Source: JAEULH01 sp963746275
GTDB lineage: Bacteria; Pseudomonadota; Alphaproteobacteria; Rhodospirillales; Defluviicoccaceae
NCBI GenBank assembly: GCA_963746275.1
Contig: CAVVAX010000025.1
Location: 62,001-126,000, forward strand
Direction of reading: 5' to 3'
DNA: 64,000 bases
This document shows, piece after piece, positions 46,048 to 55,151 of the stretch. The notes below the pieces were generated by a model, which was not told where the DNA came from, made no database searches, and saw only the letters and a program-made list of their open reading frames with translations. Position 1 is the stretch's first letter. Every line of letters starts with the position of its first letter. A program made the position numbers and the translations under genes.

Positions 46048-47938
46048 GTGCAGCGCGACGAAGACACCGGCGCGCTGGTCAGGCGGGTCACCGCCGCGAC
46101 CCTGAAGGCGGTCTCCGGGCGCGGCGACGTCACCGTGACGTTCGCCGCCGGCGAGGCCAATCTTCGCGGCGCCCGCGTCAAGCTGCCAGCGCCGCCATCG
46201 CGCTCCGGCCGCGCCGAGGTGGCCAGATTGCGCGGCCTCGCCGACAACGCCGCGCTGACGCTGCGCTACCACGACGCCGGCCTGCACGGCAAGCTGGTGC
46301 CGACGGCGCCGCCGGCGCGCGCTATCTTCGACGCGGTCGAGGAGGTGCGGGTTCAGGCCATCGGCAGCCGGAAGATGGCCGGGGTCGCCGCCAATCTCGA
46401 CGCGCTGCTCGAGGAAAGCTGCCGGGCCAAGGGCTTCGGCCGGCCGGACGCGGGCGACGAGACCTTTTTCACCGAGGCGGTGAGCCTGCTCGTGCGCGAG
46501 CGGCTGCTGGGCGGGCGCTCCCCGGCCGCCGCAGAGGTGCTGCTCGAGCGCTGGCGTCCGCTGCTGCAGGAGCGCTGCAGCGAGCAGCTTAGCCATATCG
46601 GCGAGGCCGTCGGCGACCAGCGAGCCTTCGCCGCCATGGTCCTGCAGATGATGCGCTCGCTCGGGCTGATGGACGACGAGCCGTTCGCCCCCGAGAACGA
46701 GGAGAGCCCTGAACAAGGCGACGAGGAGGACCAGTCGGAGCAGTCGCAGTCCCGCTCGCAGAGCGCCGAGGGCGGCGGCGCCGACATGGCGATGTCGTCC
46801 GCCGGCGGCTCGGATGGGGATGCGGCGCAGCAGGTCGCCGAGCAGGCGGCGGGCGACGAGCAGGATCCGGGGCAAGGCGGCGAGACCCCGGCGGGGCCAT
46901 CGGTCGCGGCGCAACCAGTTCGACCCGCGCACCGCCCAGGACTTTGCCGGCTACAGGCCTTACACCACCGACTACGACGAGATCGTCGAGGCGACGAAGC
47001 TCTGCGACGGCGACGAACTCGCCCGGCTGCGCACCCAGCTCGATCAGCAGCTCAGCAACCTGCAGGGCGTGGTCGCCCGTCTCGCCAACCGCCTGCAGCG
47101 CCGGCTGCTCGCCCGCCAGACCCGGGCCTGGCAGTTCGACCTGGAGGACGGCCTGCTCAACTCGGGCAGGCTGGCCCGCGTCGTCGCCGACCCGATGTAC
47201 CCGTTGAGCTTCAAGCAGGAGCAGGAGACCGAGTTCCGCGACACCGTCGTCAGCCTGCTCATCGACAATTCCGGATCCATGCGCGGCCGGCCAATCTCGG
47301 TCGCGGCGATGAGCGCCGACATCCTGGCCCGGACGCTGGAGCGCTGCGGTGTGAAGGTCGAGATCCTGGGCTTCACCACCAAGGCCTGGAAGGGCGGCAT
47401 GGCCCGTGAGCGCTGGGTCGCCGACGGCCGCGGCAAGTACCCAGGCCGGCTCAACGACCTGCGCCATATCGTCTACAAAGGCGCTGACCAGCCGTGGCGG
47501 CGGGTGCGGCGCAACCTCGGGCTGATGCTGCGCGAGGGGCTCTTGAAGGAGAACATCGACGGCGAAGCGTTGCTGTGGGCGCACGACCGCTTGCTCGCCC
47601 GGTCGGAGCAGCGGCGGATTCTGATGGTGATCTCCGACGGGGCGCCGGTCGACGATGCGACGCTGTCGGCCAATCCCGGCAACTTCCTCGAACGGCACCT
47701 GCGCGCCGTGATCGATTGGATCGAGACCCGCTCGCCGGTCGAACTCACCGCCATCGGCATCGGCCACGACGTCACTCGCTACTACCGCCGGGCGGTCACC
47801 ATCGTCGACGCCGAGGAGCTGGGCGGGACGATGCTGCAGAATCTGGCCGACCTGTTCGACGAACATCTTGGCCCGCGCGCCGCGCCGAGGGTGGCGCCGA
47901 CCCCGATCACCGGCCGCCGCGCCGGCTGGCCGCGGTAG
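46048..47938 (+). CDS. cobT: Cobaltochelatase subunit CobT (needs one frame correction)
   Basis: Partner of CobS. The GTG start at 46048 lies 4 bp after cobS. The N-terminal domain (RRVTAATLKAVSGRGDVTVT) leads to an acidic/Ser-rich linker (EESPEQGDEEDQSEQSQS). Near 46890 one extra base changes the frame; the continuation is RRNQFDPRTAQDFAGYRPYT and a vWA domain with the metal site LLIDNSGSMRG, LGFTTKAWKGG and LMVISDGAPVDDATLSANPG. The corrected length is about 629. Both halves are well conserved, so the gene is probably intact in the organism. Confidence 0.9.
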
Positions 47939-48100
47939 GCGGTACGGCCGCAAAGGCCCTCGCCCGCGGCGCTAAGCCGTGGGAGAGCGGGAGGAGGGCC
48001 CCGCGGAAGCGGGCGGAGGGCCTGAGGGCAAGCCGCCCGTCATGCAGTCGCCGCGGCCCGTTGCGGGGGCTTGGCCGAGCCGCTAAGGTCTGCGGCGCGT

Positions 48101-48174
48101 TGGGGCGTGGCCAAGAGGTAAGGCACCGGATTTTGGTTCCGGGATCGGAGGTTCGAATCCTCCCGCCCCAGCCA
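48101..48174 (+). tRNA. tRNA-Gln (anticodon TTG)
   Basis: Cloverleaf is complete: acceptor TGGGGCG pairs with CGCCCCA, anticodon stem CCGGA/TCCGG with loop TTTTGGT (anticodon TTG), T-loop GGTTCGAATCC, discriminator G and an encoded CCA end. It is the only tRNA seen in the window. Confidence 0.95.
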
Positions 48175-48238
48175 CAACCGTCCGCGAACCGGGTACAGCG
48201 TTCCCGAGGCAGGCTGGGGGGAGGCGCCAGCCCAGCCG

Positions 48239-48721
48239 TCAGCCGCTCTGGAGGTGCGCCTCGAGGAGGCCCAGGTCCCTGTCGATGCCGAGCGAGATAT
48301 CGGTGAACACGGCCCCGGTGACGATGTCACCGAACGCCGCAGCGGCTTGGTCGAGGGCGGCGCGGATGAGCCGGCCGAATGCCGCCAGCGCGGTGGCGAG
48401 CGCGTCCAGGTGCTCACGACCGCCGGCGATGCCGAGTGGATACGGCGCGAGGGTCGACGCTTTCGCAACCGCCTGCACCGTTCCCAGCGCGGTGCCACCA
48501 AGCGCAGTGGCCCGCTCGGCGAGCATGTCGATATACCTCTCCAACCGGCCGGCAACCTGGTCGAACAACTCGTGCAGAGCAATGAAGCTGGAACCCTTTA
48601 CGTTCCAGTGCGCTTGCTTGGCCTGCAGCTTCAGGTCGATGGCATCGGCAAGCCGGGCATTTAGCAAGTCGACCAGCTGCTGGCGCGTGTTCTCGGCGAT
48701 ATCGATCCTGGTCTGGTACAT
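48239..48721 (-). CDS. dps: Dps-family DNA-protecting ferritin
   Basis: 160 residues from MYQTRIDIAENTRQQ (SD AAGGGA). Ferroxidase signatures: LKLQAKQAHWNVKGSSFIALHELFDQVAGRLE near residue 30-60 (H and D/E ligands), then YIDMLAERATALGG. It stores iron and protects DNA under oxidative stress. An upstream in-frame Met at 48721+30 is possible. The stop is 65 bp beyond the tRNA. Confidence 0.9.
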   Translation of the reverse strand: MYQTRIDIAENTRQQLVDLLNARLADAIDLKLQAKQAHWNVKGSSFIALHELFDQVAGRLERYIDMLAERATALGGTALGTVQAVAKASTLAPYPLGIAGGREHLDALATALAAFGRLIRAALDQAAAAFGDIVTGAVFTDISLGIDRDLGLLEAHLQSG

Positions 48722-48852
48722 TTCGCCGTTCCCTTCACGGTCCCGATCCAAATATTGTGGACGTCCATTGTAGTTAAGGCAGCGGCTCTTGCCCCGTTTT
48801 TTCTCCTTCCGCTCAGGACCGCATGGAGGCTGCCCGCTGGCCGATCCAGGCC

Positions 48853-49545
48853 CTAACCGATGACGGCAACGGCGACCAAACGACCGCCGGACGTTATGGT
48901 CTGGTTTGGGCCTAGGCTCATGGTCTGGGGGCTGAACGTGGTCGGTATGGTCAGCGTGCCGTTGGTGTCCAACGTCTGTCGTGCGAACGGCGCAAGACCG
49001 GCGAACGCCAGGCCCGTCGAGCCCGCGTCGAGACCGGAGAGGGACAAGTTCAAGGCGTTCTCGGGCAAGCCGCTTATTTCCATGGTGACGTCGGCCTCAG
49101 ACCGGTTGGTGATGCTGAACACCTCGGTCACGCTGACCACTGCCACAGCGCTGCCCGTGGAAGGCGGTGCTGTTGCACGGACAACCGCGTCTCCCCCATC
49201 ACGCAATTGAATCGATGCGCCTGGCTCGATGGAAAACGGCACACTGGGTTGAAATGAAAGTGGAACCTGCCCCGTCTGTGGCGTGGCAATGTCCAGCGCA
49301 TGATGGGCAAGGGTCTCTGCGGTGTCGACGCGCTCCAAAGTCAAAGAAAACAGCGCAGAAGCCGTAGTAGTTGGACCGACGCTGCTTACCGAAATAAAGC
49401 CCTGATCATTAAGCGCCAAAGTTAATTCTGCAACTATTCCATCTGATGTGTTGGTGAAAGTCAGCATTGTCGAGCCGACAACCTGAGACGCGGCCTCGAT
49501 CGGCACCGCGTTCGGTGGCATTACTCCGGGTGGACCGTTGCTCAT
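48853..49545 (-). CDS. Unknown Ser/Thr/Val-rich protein
   Basis: 230 residues, not recognised. No signal peptide or membrane helix. Composition is rich in Thr, Ser, Val, Ala and short beta-strand patterns recur: MLTFTNTSDGIVAELTLALN, VPLSFQPSVPFSIEPGAS, VSVTEVFSITNRSEADVTME, TGLAFAGLAPFARQTLDTNG, suggesting an Ig-like or beta-sandwich protein. GC content and codon use look lower than neighbours, hinting at transfer. The start overlaps the preceding small gene (TAATG). Confidence 0.7.
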   Translation of the reverse strand: MSNGPPGVMPPNAVPIEAASQVVGSTMLTFTNTSDGIVAELTLALNDQGFISVSSVGPTTTASALFSLTLERVDTAETLAHHALDIATPQTGQVPLSFQPSVPFSIEPGASIQLRDGGDAVVRATAPPSTGSAVAVVSVTEVFSITNRSEADVTMEISGLPENALNLSLSGLDAGSTGLAFAGLAPFARQTLDTNGTLTIPTTFSPQTMSLGPNQTITSGGRLVAVAVIG

Positions 49546-49847
49546 TATTCACCCCCCACGCGAGATGATGTCGCGATACGTAACCGCGATACATATGAAA
49601 CGATGCTGGTAAGAGATGCTGGTAAGAGATGTCGCAGCGGCCCGAGGTTTGAGGTTTGGTCCGGGACCGACGTTTCGCGCCGCAAAACGTCCCGCTCTCC
49701 CAGCAGTAGCGTCCGGATGTCGGCAAAGTACTCTCCGGCCGCTGCAATTGGGCGACCCATGCGTCGACAACAGCGGGCTTCCAGTGCTGCCATTTCGCAG
49801 GCTCCTATCTCGAGAATCCGGTAGCACATGCATTCCGCCCCGTCCAC
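49545..49847 (-). CDS. Small Cys-containing ORF, coupled to the unknown gene
   Basis: Possible 94-100 residue protein (GTG at 49847 or internal MCYRILEIGACEMAALEARCC). Five cysteines lie in the first 30 residues. Its stop TAA overlaps the ATG of the next gene as TAATG, which is a coupling signature. There is no good SD and the second half is repeat-influenced. I am not sure it is translated. Confidence 0.35.
   Translation of the reverse strand: MDGAECMCYRILEIGACEMAALEARCCRRMGRPIAAAGEYFADIRTLLLGERDVLRRETSVPDQTSNLGPLRHLLPASLTSIVSYVSRLRIATSSRVGGE
49602..49627. repeat. Two tandem 13-bp units
   Basis: GATGCTGGTAAGA is repeated twice (49602-49614 and 49615-49627) followed by GATG. It is a recent-looking duplication inside the small ORF; the 49848-50072 stretch beyond holds no supported gene. 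Confidence 0.6.
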
Positions 49848-50072
49848 GTGATCTTTCGAGGAGGAAGGGTCGGAGCGGCCACGGGCGCCGGGCAGTCCAA
49901 TGGAGCTCTAGTGGATGCAAAACCAACCATTGAATACACCGAAGATGGGGTAGAACAGCCGTATGCGAGGTCCCGGGGTAAGTGGCGGAGTTTGTCGGGC
50001 GACTGTAGCCAGTTTCTTGGGAATAGCCCATAACGAGAAGCAGTGCGGAAGCGGGCGGGAGGAGGGGAAGCG

Positions 50073-51327
50073 ATGGAGGCGGAGCAGGAACCGGAGATCC
50101 TGGTCGGCGACAGGGAGCAGCTGTTCCACCTCCTGGCCGAAGCCGCCGAGATCGAGCACACCCTGATGTGCAGCTATCTCTATGCCGCCTTCAGCCTGAA
50201 GACCCGGGCGGAGGATGGCCTCTCGCCGGACGAGCTTGCGGCGGTGCAGCGCTGGCGCGAGACCATCATCTCGGTTGCCATCGACGAGATGGCGCATCTG
50301 CTCCTCGTCGCCAACCTCTCGATCGCGGTCGGCGGGCGGCCCCATTTCACCCGGCCCAACTTTCCCATTGCCCCTGGCTACTTCCCCTCCGGCGTCGTGG
50401 TCCGGCTCACGCCCTTCGACCGCGACACGCTGGACCACTTCATCTTCCTCGAGCGGCCGAAGGGCATCGAGCACGAGGACGGCGACGGCTTCGCCCATGA
50501 GGAGGACTACGTCCGCGAGGAGGCGCACCACGGGCTGATGCCGAGCGTCCAGGACTACCGCACGGTCAGCCACCTCTACGAGGCGCTGCGCGAAAACCTG
50601 ATCGCCTGCACCAAACGCTACGGCCCGGAAGCGCTGTTCATCGGCCCAGTCGAGGGGCAGGTCGGGCCCCGACGTGGTTTCGCTGGAGGGGGTCGCGGTC
50701 ATCGAGGACCTGAACTCGGCGGTCCGGGCCATCGACCTGATCGTCGAGCAGGGCGAGGGGTCGCCCGAGGACCGCGAGGACTCCCACTACCGCCGGTTCG
50801 TCGCCATCCGCAGCGAGTACGACGCCCTCAGCAGGGCCAACCCCGGTTTCGCCCCGGCCTGGCCGGTCGCGACCAACCCGGTGATGCGAAGGCCGCCCGA
50901 GCCCGAGGACAAGGTGTTCATCGACGAGCCCGCGGCGGCGCGGGTACTCGACTTCGCCAACGCCATCTACGCCATGCTGTTGCGCCTGCTGGTGCAGGCC
51001 TTCGGCCGCACCGGCGCCAGCGCGGCGAAAGCCAAGGCGCTGCATCTCGGCGCGGCGATCGGGCTGATGCACATCCTGGAGAAGGCGGCGGCCGCGCTCG
51101 CCAGCCTGCCGGCGAGCCCCGACCATCCGGGGACCAACGCCGGGCTCAGCTTCACCATGCTGCGCGGCGTCGAGCCCTTCTTCGGCGGCGCGGCCGAGCG
51201 GGCGCTGATCGCGGAACGGCTGAAGGAACTGCGCGGCGGCGCGCTGGCGCTGGCGGGGCTGCATCCGGACCTGGCCGGACTGGACGAGCCGCTGGCCGAC
51301 TTGGTGACGCTTTACGATGAGAGCTAG
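50073..51327 (+). CDS. VioB/RebD-type ferritin-like protein (needs one frame correction)
   Basis: The ATG at 50073 (SD GGAGGGG) begins MEAEQEPEILVGDREQLFHL. Iron-ligand pairs AAEIEHTLMCSYLYAAF and AIDEMAHLLLVANL are typical of the PF12902 ferritin-like domain found in iminophenyl-pyruvate dimer synthases (VioB, RebD). Near 50665 one extra base shifts the frame to VVSLEGVAVIEDLNSAVRAI, HYRRFVAIRSEYDAL and LLRLLVQAFGRTGAS. Corrected length about 417. No violacein or rebeccamycin partners are visible, so a separate role is likely. Confidence 0.8.
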
Positions 51328-51437
51328 TCGGCACCCGACGAGGGCGTCGCCGACGTTCGCGCAGGATAATGCGAAGCCGCCGGGTTGCGGCGACTGAAAC
51401 GAACGCCACAGCAACATCAAGAGGAGCTTGCGTTGAC

Positions 51438-52022
51438 GTGACTAAGGTCCGCTCGATCTGCGTTCTCTGCGGCTCGGGAGAGGGCGCTTTGCCCGCCTAC
51501 CGTCTGGCCGCCGAGGATCTCGGCCGGCAGATGGCCGCCCGCGACATCAGGCTCATCTTCGGCGGCGGCTCCATCGGGCTGATGGGCGCGGTGGCGGACG
51601 CGGTGCTTGCCGCTGGCGGCGAGGCCATCGGCATCATCCCCGACTTCCTCATCCGCTACGAGGTCGGCCACAACCGGCTGAGCGATCTCGTCATCACCGG
51701 CAGCATGCACGACCGCAAGCGGCGGATGTTCGAGATGGCGGATGCCTTCGTCGTGCTGCCCGGCGGCCTCGGCACCCTGGACGAGACTTTCGAGATCGTC
51801 ACCTGGAAGCAGCTCGGCCTGCATGCCTCGCCGATCGCGGTGCTCGACGTCGACGGCTACTGGGCGCCGCTTCGCGCCCTCATCGATGCGGTCATCGCCA
51901 ACCGCTTTGCCCACCCCAAAGTTGCCGAGCTGCTGACCTTCGTGCCGACGGTGGACGCGATCTTTTCGGCGCTGGCAGAGGCGCCGCAGCCGGCGGCCGG
52001 TGTCGCCACCGGCCATCTGTAG
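51438..52022 (+). CDS. LOG family protein (TIGR00730), probable nucleotide 5'-monophosphate phosphoribohydrolase
   Basis: 194 residues from a GTG at 51438. Rossmann-like start VRSICVLCGSGEGALP, FGGGSIGLMGAVADAVLAAGG, and the diagnostic PGGLGTLDETFEIVTWKQLG with catalytic Arg/Glu (MHDRKRRMFE). Members cleave cytokinin riboside 5'-monophosphate or other nucleotides. It lies 111 bp after the ferritin-like gene. The substrate here is unknown. Confidence 0.9.
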   Translation: MTKVRSICVLCGSGEGALPAYRLAAEDLGRQMAARDIRLIFGGGSIGLMGAVADAVLAAGGEAIGIIPDFLIRYEVGHNRLSDLVITGSMHDRKRRMFEMADAFVVLPGGLGTLDETFEIVTWKQLGLHASPIAVLDVDGYWAPLRALIDAVIANRFAHPKVAELLTFVPTVDAIFSALAEAPQPAAGVATGHL

Positions 52023-52047
52023 CGTCCGCCGACGCGCAGCCTCACCC

Positions 52048-52121
52048 GTCGTTGCGAGGAGGCGAAGCCGACGCGGCAACCCAGTTCCGGATCGCCACGC
52101 CACTTCGCGGCTCGCGATGAC
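52048..52121. repeat. Intergenic inverted repeat, family A
   Basis: Copy with GTTGCGAGGAGGCGAAGCCG and GCGGCTCGCGATGAC ends and inner ACGCGGCAACCCA/GATCGCCACGCC. It lies between the LOG gene and icd, followed at 52188-52220 by a family B copy. Confidence 0.75.
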
Positions 52122-52187
52122 GCCATGCCGCAACAAGTGCGGCCATGACCGGACGAGGACATCAGCGGCTCCTCGCCCCTCAACCAC

Positions 52188-52220
52188 CGTCACCGCCGGG
52201 CTTGTCCCGGCGGTCCATGC
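52188..52220. repeat. Intergenic repeat family B hairpin
   Basis: CCGCCGGG (52193-52200), loop CTTGT, CCCGGCGG (52206-52213), preceded by CGTCA and followed by TCCATGCC. Related sequences are at 31917-31951 and in the composite at 25092-25147. Confidence 0.65.
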
Positions 52221-52267
52221 CGGTCCTTGAAGCAGCGTCCGCCGCCGGCTCGGCGTTGCTGCATGAT

Positions 52268-52296
52268 CTTGAAAAGCTTGGGCCCGCCGCGTAGGG
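52268..52296 (+). promoter_or_regulatory. Possible icd promoter
   Basis: TTGAAA (52268-52273) and TAGGGT (52291-52296), 17-bp spacing, about 87 bp before the icd ATG. The -10 is only a fair match. Confidence 0.35.
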
Positions 52297-52382
52297 TCCG
52301 CGCGCCCGCGACGGGGCCATGGCGGACGACGCACGATCCGCGCAGCAAGGGGGCAGCCCGAGGGCCCGCAGGAGAACCAGAG

Positions 52383-53603
52383 ATGAGTAAGATCAAGGTC
52401 GTAAACCCGGTCGTCGAGCTCGACGGCGACGAGATGACGCGGATCATCTGGGGCTTCATCAAGGAGAAGCTGATCCTGCCCTACCTCGACGTCGACCTGA
52501 AGTACTACGACCTCGGCATCGAGAAGCGGGACGAGACCGACGACAGGATCACCGTCGAGGCGGCCAATGCCATCAAGGAGCACGGCGTCGGCGTCAAGTG
52601 CGCGACGATCACGCCGGACGAGGCGCGGGTGAAGGAGTTCAGCCTCAAGCAGATGTGGAAGTCGCCCAACGGCACCATCCGCAACATCCTCGGCGGCACC
52701 GTCTTCCGCCAGCCGATCATCTGCAAGAACGTGCCCAGGCTGGTTCCCGGCTGGACCAAGCCGATCGTCATCGGCCGCCATGCCTTCGGCGACCAGTACC
52801 GCGCCACCGACTTCGTCGTCCCCGGCCCGGGCAAGCTCACCATCCGCTTCGAGCCCACGGGCGGCGGCGAGGTGATCGAGCGCGAGGTGTTTGACTTCCC
52901 CGGCGGCGGCGTCGGCATGGCGATGTACAACCTGGACGAGTCGATCCGCGGCTTCGCCCATGCCTGCTTCAACTATGCCCTCGGCCTCGGCTGGCCGCTC
53001 TACCTCTCGACCAAGAACACGATCCTCAAGGCCTATGACGGCCGCTTCAAGGACCTGTTCGAGGAGATCTACGAGAGCGACTACAAGGCCAAGTTCGCCG
53101 AGAGGGGCATCACCTACGAGCACCGGCTGATCGACGACATGGTCGCCGCGGCTCTGAAGTGGGAAGGCGCCTTTGTCTGGGCCTGCAAGAACTACGACGG
53201 CGACGTGCAGTCGGACACGGTGGCGCAGGGGTTCGGCTCGCTGGGCCTGATGACCTCGGTGCTGATGACCGCTGACGGCAAGACGGTGGAGGCCGAGGCG
53301 GCCCACGGCACGGTCACCCGCCACTACCGGATGCACCAGCAGGGCAAGGAGACCTCGACCAACCCCATCGCCTCGATCTTCGCCTGGACGCGGGGACTCC
53401 ACTACCGCGGCAAGTTCGACGGGACGCCGGAGTTGGAGGCGTTTGCCGACGACCTCGAGCAGGTCTGCATCGACACGGTTGAGAGCGGGGCGATGACCAA
53501 GGACCTGGCGATGCTGATCGGCCCGGATCAGCCGTGGATGACGACGCAGCAGTTCCTGAACAAGCTCGACGAGAACCTGAAGAAGCGCCGCGGCATGGCC
53601 TGA
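52383..53603 (+). CDS. icd: NADP-dependent isocitrate dehydrogenase (homodimeric type)
   Basis: TCA-cycle enzyme. The start MSKIKVVNPVVELDGDEM at 52383 gives 406 residues, matching the eukaryotic-like type II subfamily common in alphaproteobacteria. Substrate loop WKSPNGTIRNILGGTVFR, metal residues in LIDDMVAAALKWEG and YDGDVQSDTVAQGFGSLG, and AHGTVTRHYRMHQQGKETSTNPIASI for NADP binding. The start is chosen over the longer frame because homology begins here. Confidence 0.96.
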   Translation: MSKIKVVNPVVELDGDEMTRIIWGFIKEKLILPYLDVDLKYYDLGIEKRDETDDRITVEAANAIKEHGVGVKCATITPDEARVKEFSLKQMWKSPNGTIRNILGGTVFRQPIICKNVPRLVPGWTKPIVIGRHAFGDQYRATDFVVPGPGKLTIRFEPTGGGEVIEREVFDFPGGGVGMAMYNLDESIRGFAHACFNYALGLGWPLYLSTKNTILKAYDGRFKDLFEEIYESDYKAKFAERGITYEHRLIDDMVAAALKWEGAFVWACKNYDGDVQSDTVAQGFGSLGLMTSVLMTADGKTVEAEAAHGTVTRHYRMHQQGKETSTNPIASIFAWTRGLHYRGKFDGTPELEAFADDLEQVCIDTVESGAMTKDLAMLIGPDQPWMTTQQFLNKLDENLKKRRGMA

Positions 53604-53654
53604 CGCGGCGGCAGGTTTTCCGGGGCGCTTCGCCGCTCGTTCGACGCGCCCGAC

Positions 53655-53683
53655 TTGACGCCGGGCCGGCGCTTTCTTTACAA
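53655..53683 (+). promoter_or_regulatory. Probable rpmB promoter
   Basis: TTGACG (53655-53660) and TTACAA (53678-53683) with 17-bp spacing; the start would lie near 53690, some 45 bp before the ATG. Confidence 0.5.
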
Positions 53684-53696
53684 CCTCGACCCAGGA

Positions 53697-53724
53697 CGGG
53701 GCCTTCGCGGGCCCCGCGTTTTTT
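53697..53724 (+). terminator. Hairpin plus T-tract between icd and rpmB
   Basis: CGGGGCC (53697-53703) and GGCCCCG (53710-53716) around a 6-nt loop, followed by six T (53719-53724). It may be the icd terminator. But it lies downstream of the rpmB promoter, so it could also act as a leader attenuator for rpmB. Confidence 0.65.
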
Positions 53725-53736
53725 GGAGCGCGAGAG

Positions 53737-54024
53737 ATGGCCAGACGGTGCGGCGTGACCGGCAAGGGCGTTTTGACCGGCAACAATGTCAGCCACGCCA
53801 ACAACAAGACGCGCCGGCGCTACCTGCCCAACCTCCAGGAGACGTCGGTGTTCAGCGAGGCCTTGGGGCGCATGGTGCGGATGCGGCTCTCGACCAGCGC
53901 GCTCAGGACCATCGAGCACAAGGGCGGCTTCGACGCCTTTCTCGTCGGCGCCAGGTCGCTGGAGCTGCCGACCGACCTGCGCCGGCTGAAGAAGCAGGTG
54001 GAGAAGGCGCGCGCCGCCGGCTGA
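53737..54024 (+). CDS. rpmB: 50S ribosomal protein L28
   Basis: 95 residues: MARRCGVTGKGVLTGNNVSH, ANNKTRRRYLPNLQ and RLKKQVEKARAAG, with the usual L28 core. A single Cys (MARRC) is present rather than a zinc pair. It is convergent with ygfZ. Confidence 0.94.
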   Translation: MARRCGVTGKGVLTGNNVSHANNKTRRRYLPNLQETSVFSEALGRMVRMRLSTSALRTIEHKGGFDAFLVGARSLELPTDLRRLKKQVEKARAAG

Positions 54025-54112
54025 GCCGCCGCCGGGCGACGACCGTGTCTCGCGCAGCGGAGAGCGCGTTCCGCAGGTCCTTAAAGCTTGAGCCAGGACG
54101 GCGGGCAGGGTG

Positions 54113-54982
54113 TCAGCCGCGCCTCGCCGGCCAGCAGCGGCGTAGCTCGCCGCTGCTTTCGCCCAGGGCCTCCAGGCGCAGCATCGCCAGGCCCAGCCCA
54201 TCCGTCCCCGAGCACATCTCACCCACCTGGTGGCCGTCGCGGAGGATCGGGGTGCCGGGGGCCGGCAGCGGCCCTTCGACGGCGACCGGGATCAACCGCT
54301 TCCTGATCAGGCTCCGGTACTTGGTGCGAGCGGTCAGCTCCTGGCCGAGGAAGCAGCCTTTTTCCCAATCCACCCCGTGCAGCTCATCGAAGCCGCATTC
54401 GAGCAGGATTGTCCGCTCCAGCTGCATGTCGCGGCTGCCGTCGGCGAGCCCGAGGCCGATGCGCAAGCGGTCGTAGGCGGCCGGAGCCCCGGCGGCGAAG
54501 CCCGCCTCCTCCAGGCGCTGGACCGCTTCTGCGCGCGGGAGGATGGCGCGGATGCCGGCCTCGGCCAGGCGCGGGTCGACGAAGGCGACGCCGCCGGCGA
54601 AGGTCTTGGCCGCTCCCGGCTCGCCACCTGCGAGGCTCGCCGCTGTCGCGGCGCCGTCGCCGTTCAAAGCGGCCACGGCCCAGTCGGCGCTCCGCTCCTC
54701 GATGCCGACCTTCGAGCGCAGCTTGTAGATGCGCAGCCGGCGCACGAGGTCGGCGCTCCGCTCCCGCTCGCAGTCGAGAGCGAGGCCATCGCCCATCGCG
54801 GCGACGAAGAAGTCGTGGAGATACTTCCCTTGCGGGGTCAGGAAGGCCGCGTAGATCGACTGCGTCTCGCTCACGTGCGCGACGTCGTTCGAGATCAGGC
54901 CCTGGAGGAAGGCGCGGCGGTCCTCGCCGGTAATCATGACGATTCCACGATCCTCGAGCACGACGTAGCGCTGCGTCGCCAT
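54113..54982 (-). CDS. ygfZ: Folate-binding protein YgfZ/GcvT-like
   Basis: 289 residues; Fe-S cluster maintenance protein related to GcvT. Starts VVLEDRGIVMITGEDRRAFLQGLISNDVAH, LTPQGKYLHDFFV, and carries the hallmark EKGCFLGQELTARTKYRS with the reactive Cys. The C-terminal half LPAPGTPILRDGHQVGE follows the family. Start at 54982; no upstream gene is close, so it has its own promoter region. Confidence 0.92.
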   Translation of the reverse strand: MATQRYVVLEDRGIVMITGEDRRAFLQGLISNDVAHVSETQSIYAAFLTPQGKYLHDFFVAAMGDGLALDCERERSADLVRRLRIYKLRSKVGIEERSADWAVAALNGDGAATAASLAGGEPGAAKTFAGGVAFVDPRLAEAGIRAILPRAEAVQRLEEAGFAAGAPAAYDRLRIGLGLADGSRDMQLERTILLECGFDELHGVDWEKGCFLGQELTARTKYRSLIRKRLIPVAVEGPLPAPGTPILRDGHQVGEMCSGTDGLGLAMLRLEALGESSGELRRCWPARRG

Positions 54983-55139
54983 GGTCCTCTCACTCGTCTC
55001 CAGCCAGCGGGCCCGGCAGACATGCGTCAGCAGCGCCAGCGGCGCAAGGGTATCGTATCACCCCGTGGCGCGGCTGCCCGCGCGCCTGCGCCTGGCCTCG
55101 GCAGGGGGAATATTGGTTCATCGGCTAACGGAAAAGTAG

Positions 55140-55145
55140 TATACT
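55140..55145 (+). promoter_or_regulatory. -10 element at a probably leaderless start
   Basis: TATACT ends 6 bp before the ATG at 55152, so transcription would begin at or near the start codon. No strong -35 match was found; TTCATC at 55117-55122 is at 17 bp. Confidence 0.3.
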
Positions 55146-55151
55146 GCCGGA

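Noticed and set aside
49848..50033. 61-codon frame on the plus strand before the ferritin-like gene
   Set aside because: No family features, poor codon pattern, and it lies in a region read the other way.
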